A DNA stretch of 64,000 nt from Rhodosporidiobolus odoratus. Its lineage: Eukaryota > Basidiomycota > Microbotryomycetes > Sporidiobolales > Sporidiobolaceae. Below, one piece after another: positions 13,529-23,130 of this stretch; the first letter of the stretch is position 1, and every line of letters starts with the position of its first letter. The position numbers and the translations under genes were made by a program. The notes beneath the pieces are model-generated. The model worked only from the letters and a program-made list of their open reading frames with translations, was not told the origin of the DNA and made no database searches. The DNA is taken from the NCBI GenBank assembly GCA_034387635.1, contig JAOANU010000002.1, positions 682,001-746,000 on the forward strand, in the 5' to 3' direction.

Positions 13529-15655
13529 TTACAGCTTGACATCGACCAGGCTCGTCTCTCCAGCGTCCTCGTCCTCCTCCTCCGCCATTTCCTTCTTCTC
13601 GCCCTCGTCTGCCTCGACAACCGCGGCCTCCCGCTCCTCAACCGCACTTCCATCGAGCGCCATAGACGCCTCGGGCGTATTCGTGTCGCCCTCCGCCTCC
13701 GCAGCCGAAGACTGCTCCTCGAGTTCCTGCTTCGGCTCCGAAGCCGGAGCGTCGAGCTCGACTTCCTGGTTCAACGGTTCCTCGACTTCCACCTCGAAGG
13801 GTGCACCCTTTTCTTCGTCTGCTGCCAGAGCGGGGTCATCCAGCTTGGTCACCTCAAGCTCGGCGGCAAGCTCTTCTCCCGGCGCGTCCGGCTTGGCCTC
13901 CAGTGTCTGCTCCTCACTAGGCTCATCGTCGCTCAGCGCTGCCTTAACCCCCTTGGTAGACGAGTCCGTACCCTCAGCCTCAGCCTCAGCTGGCGAGCTC
14001 GAAGGGGGTTCCTCCGGTGAAACGTCCTCTTCCTCCTCCCGCGGCGGTCCCTCCACATTCTCCTCCAACCTAACCGGAGGCGGGTTCGGGGCTGCTTCAG
14101 GTTCTTCGAGTACAATGGGAGGGGGTGGAGGTGCAGCCGCAGCGGGGGCGACTCGGCGGACGGATTGTTGAGAAGGGGTGGAGACGAGTTGGGCGGAGGA
14201 GAGAGAGGCGGCGTGGTTCGTCGTGCCGAGGTAGTAGGCTGAGATGGGGACGAGCTTGGAGGAGCGGTGGCAGGCGAGGAGCCATTCGGGAGAGACGACG
14301 GGCTGAAGAGAACGAGGTTTCAGTCGGGGTAGGGTAGTAGCCAGGAAAACGATTAGGGAGTAAACGCACGATGCTGAGCTGGACTGCCTTCTGGTATTCA
14401 ACACCTGGTCCTCCAGTCGGGTTCTGGCGAGACGCATTACTCGTGGCGACGAAGTGCGTGGTGTCGATCTACAGTTCGGGGGAACACAAGAGGGAACGCA
14501 CAAGTTTAGAACGAATAGGAAATACCGCCGGACGGCAAAAACCTGTGCGAACCTGAATCCGATCGTCCCAGCTAGCATTCATTTCCTTGACAGCATCCTT
14601 GGCTTGCTCGAGAAGCTCGGACGGCTCAACAAGCCCAAAGCAAACCCTGACCCCGGAGGTGTTGTCGATTGTGTGGGTGCGGGTCTTGACAATAGGCGAA
14701 GAGAAGGTGCCGGCCGATGTCTTGAGGACGAGGTGGAAAGAGTAGTCGGTGTCGAGTTGGAGACCCGAGAGCTTGGTCGAGGTGTTGGTGGTAGGGTTGG
14801 GGATGGTCGTGAGACGCTGGCCGTTTCGGTACATGGAGAGGCTGATGAGGGAGGCTGAAGCGAGTTCGAGCTTGTCCCATTCGAGTGTGACCTGGGGAGA
14901 AATCCGGTGAGCGCCGTGGCAAGAACCAAGTAAGAGAAAGAGAAGGAGCTACTCACGCTCGTCTGGGTCGTGTTCCTCACTCTCAGCACAGGCGCACTGG
15001 GCTCTTCGGCTCCGAAGGTCTCAAAGATGTCCCTCTGCAGGTCCCAGAACTCGCGAGCGTGGGTGCGCTCGGCCGAGACGTTACGGCTGCACGAGATGTT
15101 GACAATGGAACCGGGTCCGACACCAGGAGGGAGAAGGAGGGAGGGGAATTCGATGAGGTGGACAGACTGCAGGGTGCACAAACAGTCAGCTAGACTGCGG
15201 GAGATCAAGAAGGTAGAAGGGGCTCACGTCGGAGATGAGGACGGCGATACCGGCTGCGGTAAAAAGGGCAAAAATGAGCAAGAAAAGGGATGATGAGACT
15301 CCGTCAAGAGGGTGGAAGCGCACCGTCGATTTTTCCGATGACGAATCGCTGAGTCGCCTGGTCGTCGTTCTGGGGCTGCTGGGGAGTCTGAGTGAGTGTT
15401 GGCTAGTTCCGCGGTGACCCCCCCTCATCTCGACACGTCGACCGGACATCCTCATCTCGCCGTGACCTGGGCGAGTGCAAGCGCTGACAGTGAAGTCTGG
15501 CGGTTGCCAGGGCAGATGACCTCAGCAGGTTGTCGCTGTAGTCGACGCGAACGAGGTGATGAGAAGCGGAGGTGAAGAGGGGAAGGTTAACTGACACTGG
15601 CAGAGGATGAACCGGGTTTGTAGGGAGTGGGTGTAGCTGAAGAGTACGAGCTCAT
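13529..15655 (-). CDS. CHS5: Chs5, exomer scaffold for chitin synthase export
   Basis: Chs5 is the core of the exomer, a trans-Golgi coat that sorts chitin synthase Chs3 and some other membrane proteins to the plasma membrane. Domain order is diagnostic: an N-terminal dimerisation part (ATQRFVIGKIDG, then HLIEFPSLLLPPGVGPGSIV), a fibronectin type III domain (PVLRVRNTTQTSVTLEW and LDTDYSFHLVLKTSAGTFSS), then a BRCT domain (GVRVCFGLVEP, IDTTHFVAT, GVEYQKAVQLSI, SPEWLLACHRSSKLVPISAYYLG). The last third is a very acidic Glu/Ala/Pro-rich tail, longer than the folded part needs. Total length is about 580 residues. The start ATG at 15655 gives the Ser/Tyr-rich MSSYSSATPTPYKPG leader. It is transcribed away from the HDAC gene across a short shared promoter. 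Confidence 0.9.
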
Positions 15656-15784
15656 GATGCTGAGCAGTGTCAAGCCTAGTTCCAAGTAGCGTTCAGAGTT
15701 GTTTAAAGGTGAAGCTGATCGAGGGTTCGCTCTCAAGTTCCGTGGGTTTCAATCGCTTCAACTACTGCACAAGCAGACTGCTAC
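15656..15784. promoter_or_regulatory. Divergent promoter of CHS5 and the HDAC gene
   Basis: Only 129 bp separate the two start codons, which face away from each other. Any 5' UTRs and core promoter elements for both genes must fit here unless upstream introns are used. No clear TATA box is visible. Confidence 0.55.
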
Positions 15785-18158
15785 CATGAGTCAGTCCACA
15801 GATCAACAGTTACTACACGATACAGATCCAGGTGGAGCACTCAAACGGACAGTCGCCTACTTCTACGATGGTATGCCTCATTCTCCCTCTTTCCTCATGT
15901 CCGGCTCCCTACTCACCTCGTACTCACACAGACGATGTCGGAGCATACGCCTTCAACCTCGGTACATTCTCTCTTCCACCCTCAACCACCTGCAAGCTCT
16001 CACCGCTGACCTCCCCTCCCTCCTTCCCTCCGCCAGTTCACCCCATGAAACCTCACCGCATCAAGATGGCTCACAACCTCATCACAAACTACGGACTAGA
16101 CAAACGCATGGACGTCCTCGTACGTCCCCGCCCCTTTCACCCTCTCGTCCGACAAGCCAGGCTAACCTCCCCCACTTTTCTCGCATCCCACCCAACTAGC
16201 GACCAGACCGCTGCACCCCTCACGAAATGACTCGCTTCCACACCGACGAGTACATCGACTTTCTGTCACGCGTCACCCCAGAGACCTTTGACGATATGAC
16301 GGGCCATGGAACACGCTGTGAGCCACTGGATTTTCTCTCTCCTGATCCTCATTCTCTGCCGGCTTCTGACTTTGCTCATCACTCTGCTCGTCTCCTTATG
16401 ATAGTCCTGGTCGGGGAAGATTGCCCGCCCTTTGAAGGTCTCTTCGAGTTCTGCTCAATATCCGCCGGCGGGTCGCTCAGTGCGTTCCGATTTTTCTCCT
16501 TCGCTTTCCCTGCGGACAGGCTGACATCCTACTCCACTCGACAGGCGCTGCACGACGGCTAATCTCTGCAAAAGCTGACATCTGCGTCAACTGGGCTGGG
16601 GGACTGCACCATGCCAAGAAGCGGGAAGCGAGTGGATTCTGTTACATCAACGATATCGTGCTGGCCATTCTCGAGTTACTACGGTGCGTGGTACTCTCCG
16701 GATTCGATTCTTCTTCCTGCGCACAATGTTGCGACGAGGCTGATACTGCGTGAGAACGCCTTTCAGCTTTCATTCCCGGGTCCTCTACATCGACATTGAC
16801 GTTCATCACGGCGACGGCGTCGAAGAAGCCTTCTATACCACCGACCGCGTCATGACCGCTTCTTTCCACAAGTTTGGCGACTTCTTCCCGGGTACAGGAG
16901 CAGAGGGGGATAAGGGCAAAGGCGGAGGAAAGGGATATGCGGTCAACTTCCCGTTGAAGGATGGGATTGATGATGAGAGCTATAGGAGCGTGTTCAAGCC
17001 GGTCAGTCAGGCAGCTCTTACTTTCTTCTCCGCGCCTCGAGCTTGATCTCGACCTTGCTGGCATCACCACGGCCAAGCAAGACTGACTGAGTTGACCCCC
17101 GCACAGGTCATTCAAGGCATCATGGATTGGTACCGGCCTGGAGCTGTCATCTTGCAGTGTGGAGCCGATTCTCTCGCGAGTGACAAGCTCGGCTCGTTCA
17201 ACCTGTCCATGAGCGGTTCGTCGCCTTCCTCGCCTTTCCTAATTCGCTTCCGACTCACCTCTTCTGTCTTCTGCGCAGGCCACGCCTCCTGTGTCGCCTT
17301 CATGCGCACCTTCAACGTTCCCCTTATGATCCTCGGTGGCGGCGGCTACACCATCCGCAACGTCGCCCGAACCTGGGCGTACGAAACGGGCATTGCCTGC
17401 GGTGTCGAGATGGGCAAGGACCTGCCATTCAACGAGTACATCGAGTACTTTGGGCCAGAGTTTAAGCTGGATGTGCCGCAAAACAACATGGACAATGCAA
17501 ACTCAAGAGAGTACTTGCAGGCTACTACGTGAGTTCCTTTTGTCCTTTCTTTCCTCGCCCTAATCATCAGTGACTCATTCCTTCCTCTCTGACCCGACGC
17601 AGCGCCTCTATCCTCGAAGGTCTCCGAAATCTTCCCTTTGCCCCTTCCTCCCAAATGCAACCCGTCCCCTACGACCTCGACGACGACGTCGGCGACTCAG
17701 ACAGCGACCTCGACGTCCGACTCTCTGAACGCATCCGCTCAACCGCAGCCCGAACACGAGCAACACAAGGTAACGGAGGAGCGTACGAAGCCGACTATCC
17801 CTCTTCGGACGAAGAAGCCGATTCGCACGCTCGACGAAAGAGGAGGTTGGCCGGGAGTTATATTACCAGTCTGAGCGCGGGGAGGAAGGAAGCTTTGAGG
17901 ATGAGACAGGCCAAACAGGCTGAGTTGGCGGCTGCAGCCGAGGACGAGTGCGATGCGTTAGAGGACGAAGGCAGGGTGGGAGAAGCCCAGGCTCAGAGAC
18001 CTAGGAAGAGGACGTTTTTTGGAGGGTCGAGGTTGGATTTGGCGAGTTTGTTGAAGGCGCCGGATCCGGGATTGGGGAGGTTGGGCGCGTTTGAGGCGGA
18101 GAGTGATGCGGGGACGGGGAGTGGGATTGCGAGGGAATGGGGTGAGGGGGTGTACTGA
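15785..18158 (+). CDS. Class I histone deacetylase (Rpd3/Hos2 type)
   Basis: This Zn-dependent deacetylase of histone lysines acts in nuclear co-repressor complexes. All core motifs are present across about nine exons: [44 protein letters not shown], the active-site [23 protein letters not shown] split around the His-His pair, [18 protein letters not shown] with the zinc ligands Asp and His, LQCGADSL, and [15 protein letters not shown] with the catalytic Tyr. The [12 protein letters not shown] segment resembles Rpd3. The tail of about 170 residues is charged, with Arg/Lys and Asp/Glu runs, and ends REWGEGVY. At the first conserved motif the usual Gly of GHPMKPHR reads Val, because the preceding exon ends in G and the next begins TT. 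Confidence 0.88.
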
Positions 18159-18314
18159 TTTCTGCGTTCAGAGTAGAGGCATGGACTCGTTCGAGCTGTG
18201 CATCCGTCGTTGTTGTAGCAATCCCTTCTCTGCCGCGTTCCCGTCGAGGTGAAAACGCCAACCAATCGACAACGCGAGCCGATGCGCCTTCTGCTTAGTG
18301 ACCTCTTTCTGCTT
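18159..18314. terminator. Convergent 3' ends of the HDAC and F-box genes
   Basis: The two stop codons face each other across 156 bp, so both transcripts must terminate and be polyadenylated here or overlap. No clear AATAAA signal is seen on either strand. Confidence 0.4.
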
Positions 18315-19604
18315 TTATGCCTCCTCCTCCAGCCTGTCGCCGCATATGACCTCGACGTGATGCGCCTCGGCTTGCTCCAGCAGCTCCGCCCCGCCTGGTC
18401 GAACTTTCCCGACCTCTTCCACCGCCAGCAACCGCTTTAACTTCAACTTTCTCAACCCTCCTTGCCCTTGCTCTGGGGATCCGACCATTACTGACGGGGA
18501 ATCCATCCCTGCCGCAGCCAACACCGCTTGCGCCGTCTCCACCAATGACAGCGTGGCCCACCCCCGTAAGCCAACTTCGCTCACTCCGCCTGCAGAGAAG
18601 AGCTCGGCGAGCGACGCCCACAGGAGGTCGTGACTCCCGTTTGTGGCTGAAGCGAGAGGGGGGAGTTCGAGGTACCGGAGATGGGAGGCTGAACAGGAAG
18701 ACAGGGCTGAGGTTGCGAAACTGAGATGGGCGGCGGTTTCAAAGGGAGGTAAGCGGAGGGTGTGTAGGAAGGACAGTAGAGTCACGGGCGGTGTCTCCAG
18801 ATACTCGTCGCCATTTGGTATAGAAGAGACTGGGGCGAGGAAGGGGTCGAAGCCGTCGACATCGTAGGTAGCGCTGAGGTCGAGATGTCGCAGCGTGCCT
18901 TCGGTTTCTCCGACTTCCAGGCGAGGCGCGCAGGGCTTGAGGAAGCAGGAGAGGAGAACGGCAGGGAGAGACTGCCAGTGATTGTTGTGTAGAGAGAGGG
19001 AGGTCAGGCGGAAAGAAAAGGTCAGGGGTAGGCGATGGGTGGTCGGGAATAGAAAAGCCGTTCCGATGGTAAGGGTTCGGAGGTCTGTACAGGGAAGACG
19101 AGCTCAGTATGCTGTATTCACTGCTATAAGGTGGATGAAGACCGCACTAGCGAGCCATTCCCCTTCCAGCACCTCTGGCTGCAACGGATCGACAGAAGCA
19201 ACGTCGAGCACTTCGATGCCCCTTCCCTCCGTGCCTCGTTCCTCCTTCTCCGTCTCCCACACTTCCTTCAGCGACAGCAACAACCTCGTCGCCGCCTCGC
19301 CGCTGATGGTTTCGGCAGTCCCGATACCTCGTCCGACTCCGCCTCTTCCTCCTCCGTCCCCATCAAGCGGCACGAAGCGTAGAGTCCGGACGCGAGCACC
19401 GTAGCGCAAAAGACCGGGTGAGGCGAGAACGGCCTTGACTTGCGGAGTGGAGTGCAAGTCGAGGGTCTCCCAGAGAAGAGCGATCACGAGTGGGGAAAGA
19501 ACAGGGTGAACGAGGGCGTGACGGTAGCTGATTTGGTGCTGGGGTAGAGCTAGCTCAAGGATGTTGCTCAGCAGCTCGGACGGGAGGTCCAGCAGCCCTG
19601 CCAT
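18315..19604 (-). CDS. F-box-like protein with leucine-rich repeats
   Basis: The first exon starts MAGLLDLPSELLSNILELAL, a typical F-box-like opening (LxxLPxELLxxIL), followed by HALVHPVLSPLVIALLWETLDL. A single intron (about 19088-19150; GTGCGG donor, GTACAG acceptor) then leads into leucine-rich segments: LRTLTIG, LTSLSLHNNHWQSLP, LRHLDLS, LRYLELPPL. The C-terminus is Glu-rich and ends GDRLEEEA. Proteins of this layout usually serve as substrate receptors of SCF ubiquitin ligases, recognising targets through the LRR part; the target is unknown. Length is about 400 residues. Confidence 0.65.
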
Positions 19605-20534
19605 CGACTTGATGTGTCGGTCGTGGGAAGGAGGGTGATGACAGGACGGCGTCGATCACGTCGAATGGGAGTCTTGTGTGGCTTTCGCTGTTGTTGTAAC
19701 TTTGTACTGACTGGCCGTGGGACTGCGTGGGCTTGTGAAGCTTGGTCAAAGACGAGAGTAGAATTGTGAGAAGATGAGGTCAATCGTGTCCTACACATTT
19801 CGTTGTGATTCCGAAGGAAATCCACCGAGTTCAACCGATTCACACCGGAATACGACCCTTTGCATGGCATTGTATGTGCGGCTTCCGCTATCCACTCTGC
19901 TTCCCTCTGCACTGTTACAGCGGTGTAGGCTCTTTGTTGAGCTGCGCGTGGCGGAAGGGATTGAAAGGGAAGTGGGTGGAGTGGTTGAGGCATGCGAACA
20001 AAGTAAAGCCCGCGTCTTGGTGCTCTGACTACGCCGCGGATCAATATCCGTGCTAATGATTGCGAGTTCAGCTTCAACTGCAGGAGACGCACAGACTAGC
20101 GAGAAATTGAGGGTAAAAGACAAGATTGAGAAGGTCATCCGAGGTGGAGAAAAGGGTGAGCTGGAGCGTATTCTACACCATGTTTGGCGTTGAGATCCTA
20201 CATGGTCCGCCCTGGTTTGGAGCTATCGGCGCCAGGTGCTCTACTTGTGGTGGGAAGATCCCTGCACTCTGTTTCTTCCCTTTCTTGCTGGTCCTTCTGC
20301 AAGACGAGCGCCGCCCAAATGCTCGGGCGGGCCTGTGTCTAGAATGCGGTCAATGTAAGCTGCCTGCTGCAGCAAAGCTGCCAGGCCTGACTGTCACGGG
20401 CACAACAAGGGGGCCAACGGAAAGGGTCAAGGTCGACGGCGGCTGTTGGGGGTTTAGGCTGCCGTCTCGCTTCCCAAGCGTCCGTTACGCACATGGTTAA
20501 GGACAGAGCAAGCCTGAGCGAGAGTGATTCACGT
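19605..20534. other. 930-bp region without a supported gene
   Basis: A 45-codon plus-strand ORF at 20056-20193 reads like protein (KLRVKDKIEKVIRGGEKGELER) and contains a GTGAGC donor-like site near its end, but I found no convincing next exon. The rest shows no coding frame, tRNA or repeat that I can support. The part just right of 19604 should be the F-box gene promoter. Confidence 0.3.
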
Positions 20535-21219
20535 CTACCTCGCCGGTACTGCAAGGCTATCCAAGGTCATTCCACTTTTCCCTTCTTCCACCATTGAAGT
20601 TTGCCTTGCGCAACTGTTTCCTCGTCCAAAAGAGCTCGAGTTGGCGGACTTACCTGCCACACTGGTACCACTACTCCGCAGTACTTGCTCTCCTGGTCTG
20701 GTCCGACACCGCATATACCTTGTTCCTTTCCACCAGATACAAAGACGGTAAGACTCTGAAATGGCGCAGGAGCCTGTACGGCAATAGTCAGAGCCGCCGC
20801 TCTCCTCATCTTGCAACCAAGCCCAAGATGTACGCGCCGTCTCCCTCTGCGACGACCGAGTTGCTGTCGAGGGTCGCCTTCCCGCATGAGCGGTGGCCGC
20901 AGACGTCCCTGTCATTGATGCTGTGCAAGATAAAAAGCTCATGTCAGCCACTGCCACCGCGCGCACTCGCAATCAGCTCAATCAAGCAAGTGGACTCCGC
21001 AGGAAACTCCAAACGTAATGTCTTCCTTCTGCTCTTGTTCCCAATCCGAGCCTCATCGCTCTCGAACTGGGTCCTCTTGCCCTTCTTCTTTCCCTTCCGT
21101 CCCCCTGCTGCTTTTCCCTTCGCTCTTTCCTTCCCTCTGCTTGACCCCTGCGCTGTCCCCTTTGACTTCCCCCCTTTCTTGTTTCCCTCCTGCGTTTTTT
21201 CTCCTCCTTTCGCCGACAA
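20535..21219 (-). CDS. Possible spliced minus-strand gene, Lys-rich N-terminus
   Basis: Evidence is mainly splice signals. On the minus strand, an ATG at 21219 opens a very Lys/Gly/Arg-rich frame (MSAKGGEKTQEGNKKGGKSK...). It runs to a textbook 47-nt intron (GTGCGC donor, GGCTGACA branch, TTGCACAG acceptor). A second exon starts TSMTGTSAATAHAG and ends at a perfect GTAAGT donor. A second intron with a TGACC branch and TTGCAG acceptor then joins a terminal exon of four codons (VPAR-stop, stop at 20535-20537). The second intron is a multiple of three without stops, so retention keeps the frame open. I recognise no domain and codon use is atypical, so this could equally be a spliced noncoding RNA. 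Confidence 0.3.
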
Positions 21220-21647
21220 GACTCACCTCCTCTTCTTCGACCCGCTCTCCCTTGGTCAGGCTTGAAGTGGGAGACAGACAAGCCCGGAACCGATCAGAGG
21301 TGCGCTCTTCCTTCTTCCATATCTTTCCCCTGTGTGGCAGCTGACCTGTTGCGTTCTGCAAGCTTCCTCCCTCTCGTACCTCGCCCCTCACTGTCATTAC
21401 TCCGGGGTAGTCTCGAGTGAAGCGAAGGGACGGAACGCAAAGCCGAGCACCCCAAGGAGCTCCAGCAACCCACTGTGAACGCGTATGCTCATGCTCACGA
21501 CCCTGCTGCCCGAAAAAAAGAATGTAATGCAGGTGCTACAACCGGTAGATATGAGAGTAAAGGGCAAGAAAAAAAGAAAAAAAAGAAAAAAAAGAACGTC
21601 TGCTGTAGAGGAGAGGAAAACCGCGTGCCCAAGAAAGATGAAACCGT
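21220..21647. other. Pyrimidine-skewed intergenic region and TCTP 3' region
   Basis: The plus strand has long C/T runs left of about 21240 and A-rich runs (AAAAAAAG units) near 21566-21595. The A-rich part lies just beyond the TCTP stop and would be U-rich in that transcript's 3' UTR. All frames of the purine-rich strand look charged, which is a composition effect. Confidence 0.4.
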
Positions 21648-22850
21648 TTACTGTAAAAAGAGGGACGATGTTAGTACACTGCTCGAAGATACGCAGCCGA
21701 TGATGGAGACAGAGAGGAACGCCGGAAGCGAGAAGGCAGAACGCACGAGCTTGACCTCCTTGAGGCCGTCCTTCCAGAAGACCATGTAGGGGGTGGTGCC
21801 GTCCTCGCGGTAGTTCATGAGGACTGCGAGCAGTGATCGTGGATGAGTTCTTGTTTCTCATGGAAGAATGCGTTGGCCGAAAAGCGACTCACCAACCATG
21901 CCATCCGGGTTCATGCCCTCACCGGTGAAGAACTCCCAGTCGCCGAAGGAGCCGAGAACCCTGCACAACGATGATGGTCAGGCGAATATTGTCGAAGAAA
22001 CAAGCAGTCAAGACGTACTTCTTGGCGAAGACAGCGGCACCCTTCTCGAACGCGGCAACGCGTTCCGGCTTCTTCTCCTGGAGCTCCGCCTTGACTGCCT
22101 TCATGTAGCCCTTGAGGTAGGTCATGTAGCTGCGAGACGAGAAGGTCAGGCCCCTTAAGGTGACAAACGAAAAAAAAAAAAAAAACACGGAGGAAAAGAC
22201 GCACGACTTCTTGTCGAAGGAGGTCTCGGTGAGACGGAACGAGTGGACAATGTTGTTGACACGCTGTTCACCTTCCTCGAGAGCCTCCTCGGCCTCCTCC
22301 GCCGAACTGTTTGTTTCCCCGAAAGACTGGAATCAGAATACAGCGGAAGCGGGCGAGAAGACAGGAAAACGCACGCGTTGGCACCGGTGTCGATAGCGCC
22401 CTCCTTGATGCTGATCATCTGGCAGTCAGCCTCGTAGACGACATCCTCGACCTCCTTGAGCTGTGCGCGGCGCGAACAAAGCGAGGTCAGTCAACTCGAC
22501 CTCAAGTAGGAAGTGGTGCTCCGTTTCCACTCCAACAACCGGGAACGGGCGATCAGGTCGGCCTCGATAGCCAGTTTGCGCAGTACTGTGGCGCCGCGCG
22601 CTTCCCGCGCTCCGCTCCGCTGCTGAACGCTGTAACGCGGTTTGAGCTTCGTGTCGCTACTTCACGCGAAGCTGCTGTACGACCTCGTCACCATCGGCGA
22701 GAGCTGTGCAAGTCGCCCAGCCGGCGAAATGCCAACCCTGGTTGCTGGTCCGGCGGACGGGAATGGGCTTGAGTGTGGAGGAGGGCAACTAACGTCGTAG
22801 GCGTCGGAGATGAGCTCGTCGCCAGTAAGAGCATCGGTGTAGAGCAACAT
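21648..22850 (-). CDS. TMA19: Translationally controlled tumour protein (TCTP)
   Basis: TCTP is a small, abundant, conserved protein tied to ribosomes, growth signalling and stress; the yeast gene is TMA19. Exons on the minus strand give MLLYTDALTGDELISDAYD, then LKEVEDVVYEADCQMISIKEG, then RVNNIVHSFRLTETSFDKK, then SYMTYLKGYMKAVKAELQEK, then SFGDWEFFTGEGMNPDGM, then LMNYREDGTTPYMVFWKDG and KEVKL. This matches the whole family in order. The last codon for Leu is followed by a 96-nt intron (21651-21746: GTGCGT donor, ACTAAC branch, TTTACAG acceptor), and the TAA stop is the first codon of the final exon. Without splicing the frame would run on for more than 20 residues. The first intron is long (about 330 nt). 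Confidence 0.92.
22170..22185. repeat. A16 homopolymer inside a TCTP intron
   Basis: Sixteen consecutive A on the plus strand (a T tract on the transcribed strand) lie within a TCTP intron, between donor and branch region. The length may be unstable in sequencing and between strains. Confidence 0.8.
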
Positions 22851-23130
22851 GACGACTGCGGGGTCGACGGAGGTCAGTCAACATATTGGGGAGGCGTCTG
22901 TCTGAGCGTGTACTGACCTAGAGGTGCGGTTAGCGAGACGGGAGGGAGGGGAGGAGGAAAGAAGAGAGAGCTGGGACGGGCAGTTTTTCCTTTGGGCAAA
23001 GTCTAGACCGCTTTCCCCAGTTCCCTCTGCGCTGCTCTTGACCCTTTCAACCTGCCAACTGCCTGTCGTTCTGTCCTGTCCGTGTATTGCCTAATACTTC
23101 TGTACGACTGTGCTCACTCTCAGGTCCGTT
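22851..23130. promoter_or_regulatory. Divergent promoter of TCTP and the 23131 gene
   Basis: 280 bp separate the two start codons, which point away from each other. The region is rich in C/T on the plus strand, common upstream of highly expressed genes in this group. No single motif stands out. Confidence 0.45.

Noticed and set aside
13536..14171. 211-codon plus-strand ORF, Ser/Ala-rich
   Set aside because: It is antisense to the acidic Glu/Ala-rich tail of CHS5; such tails always give long Ser-rich shadow frames.
20649..20658. ACTTACCTG on the plus strand, as in the 5' end of U1 snRNA
   Set aside because: The following bases lack the U1 loop sequences and Sm site. The match is the reverse complement of a CAG/GTAAGT donor on the minus strand.
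21053..21397. Lys/Arg/Glu-rich minus-strand ORFs in several frames
   Set aside because: All three frames look charged because the strand is purine-rich. Only the one with flanking introns was kept, at low confidence.
22311..22772. Plus-strand ORF of 153 codons across the TCTP gene
   Set aside because: It is antisense to TCTP exons and the long first intron; TCTP on the minus strand is certain.
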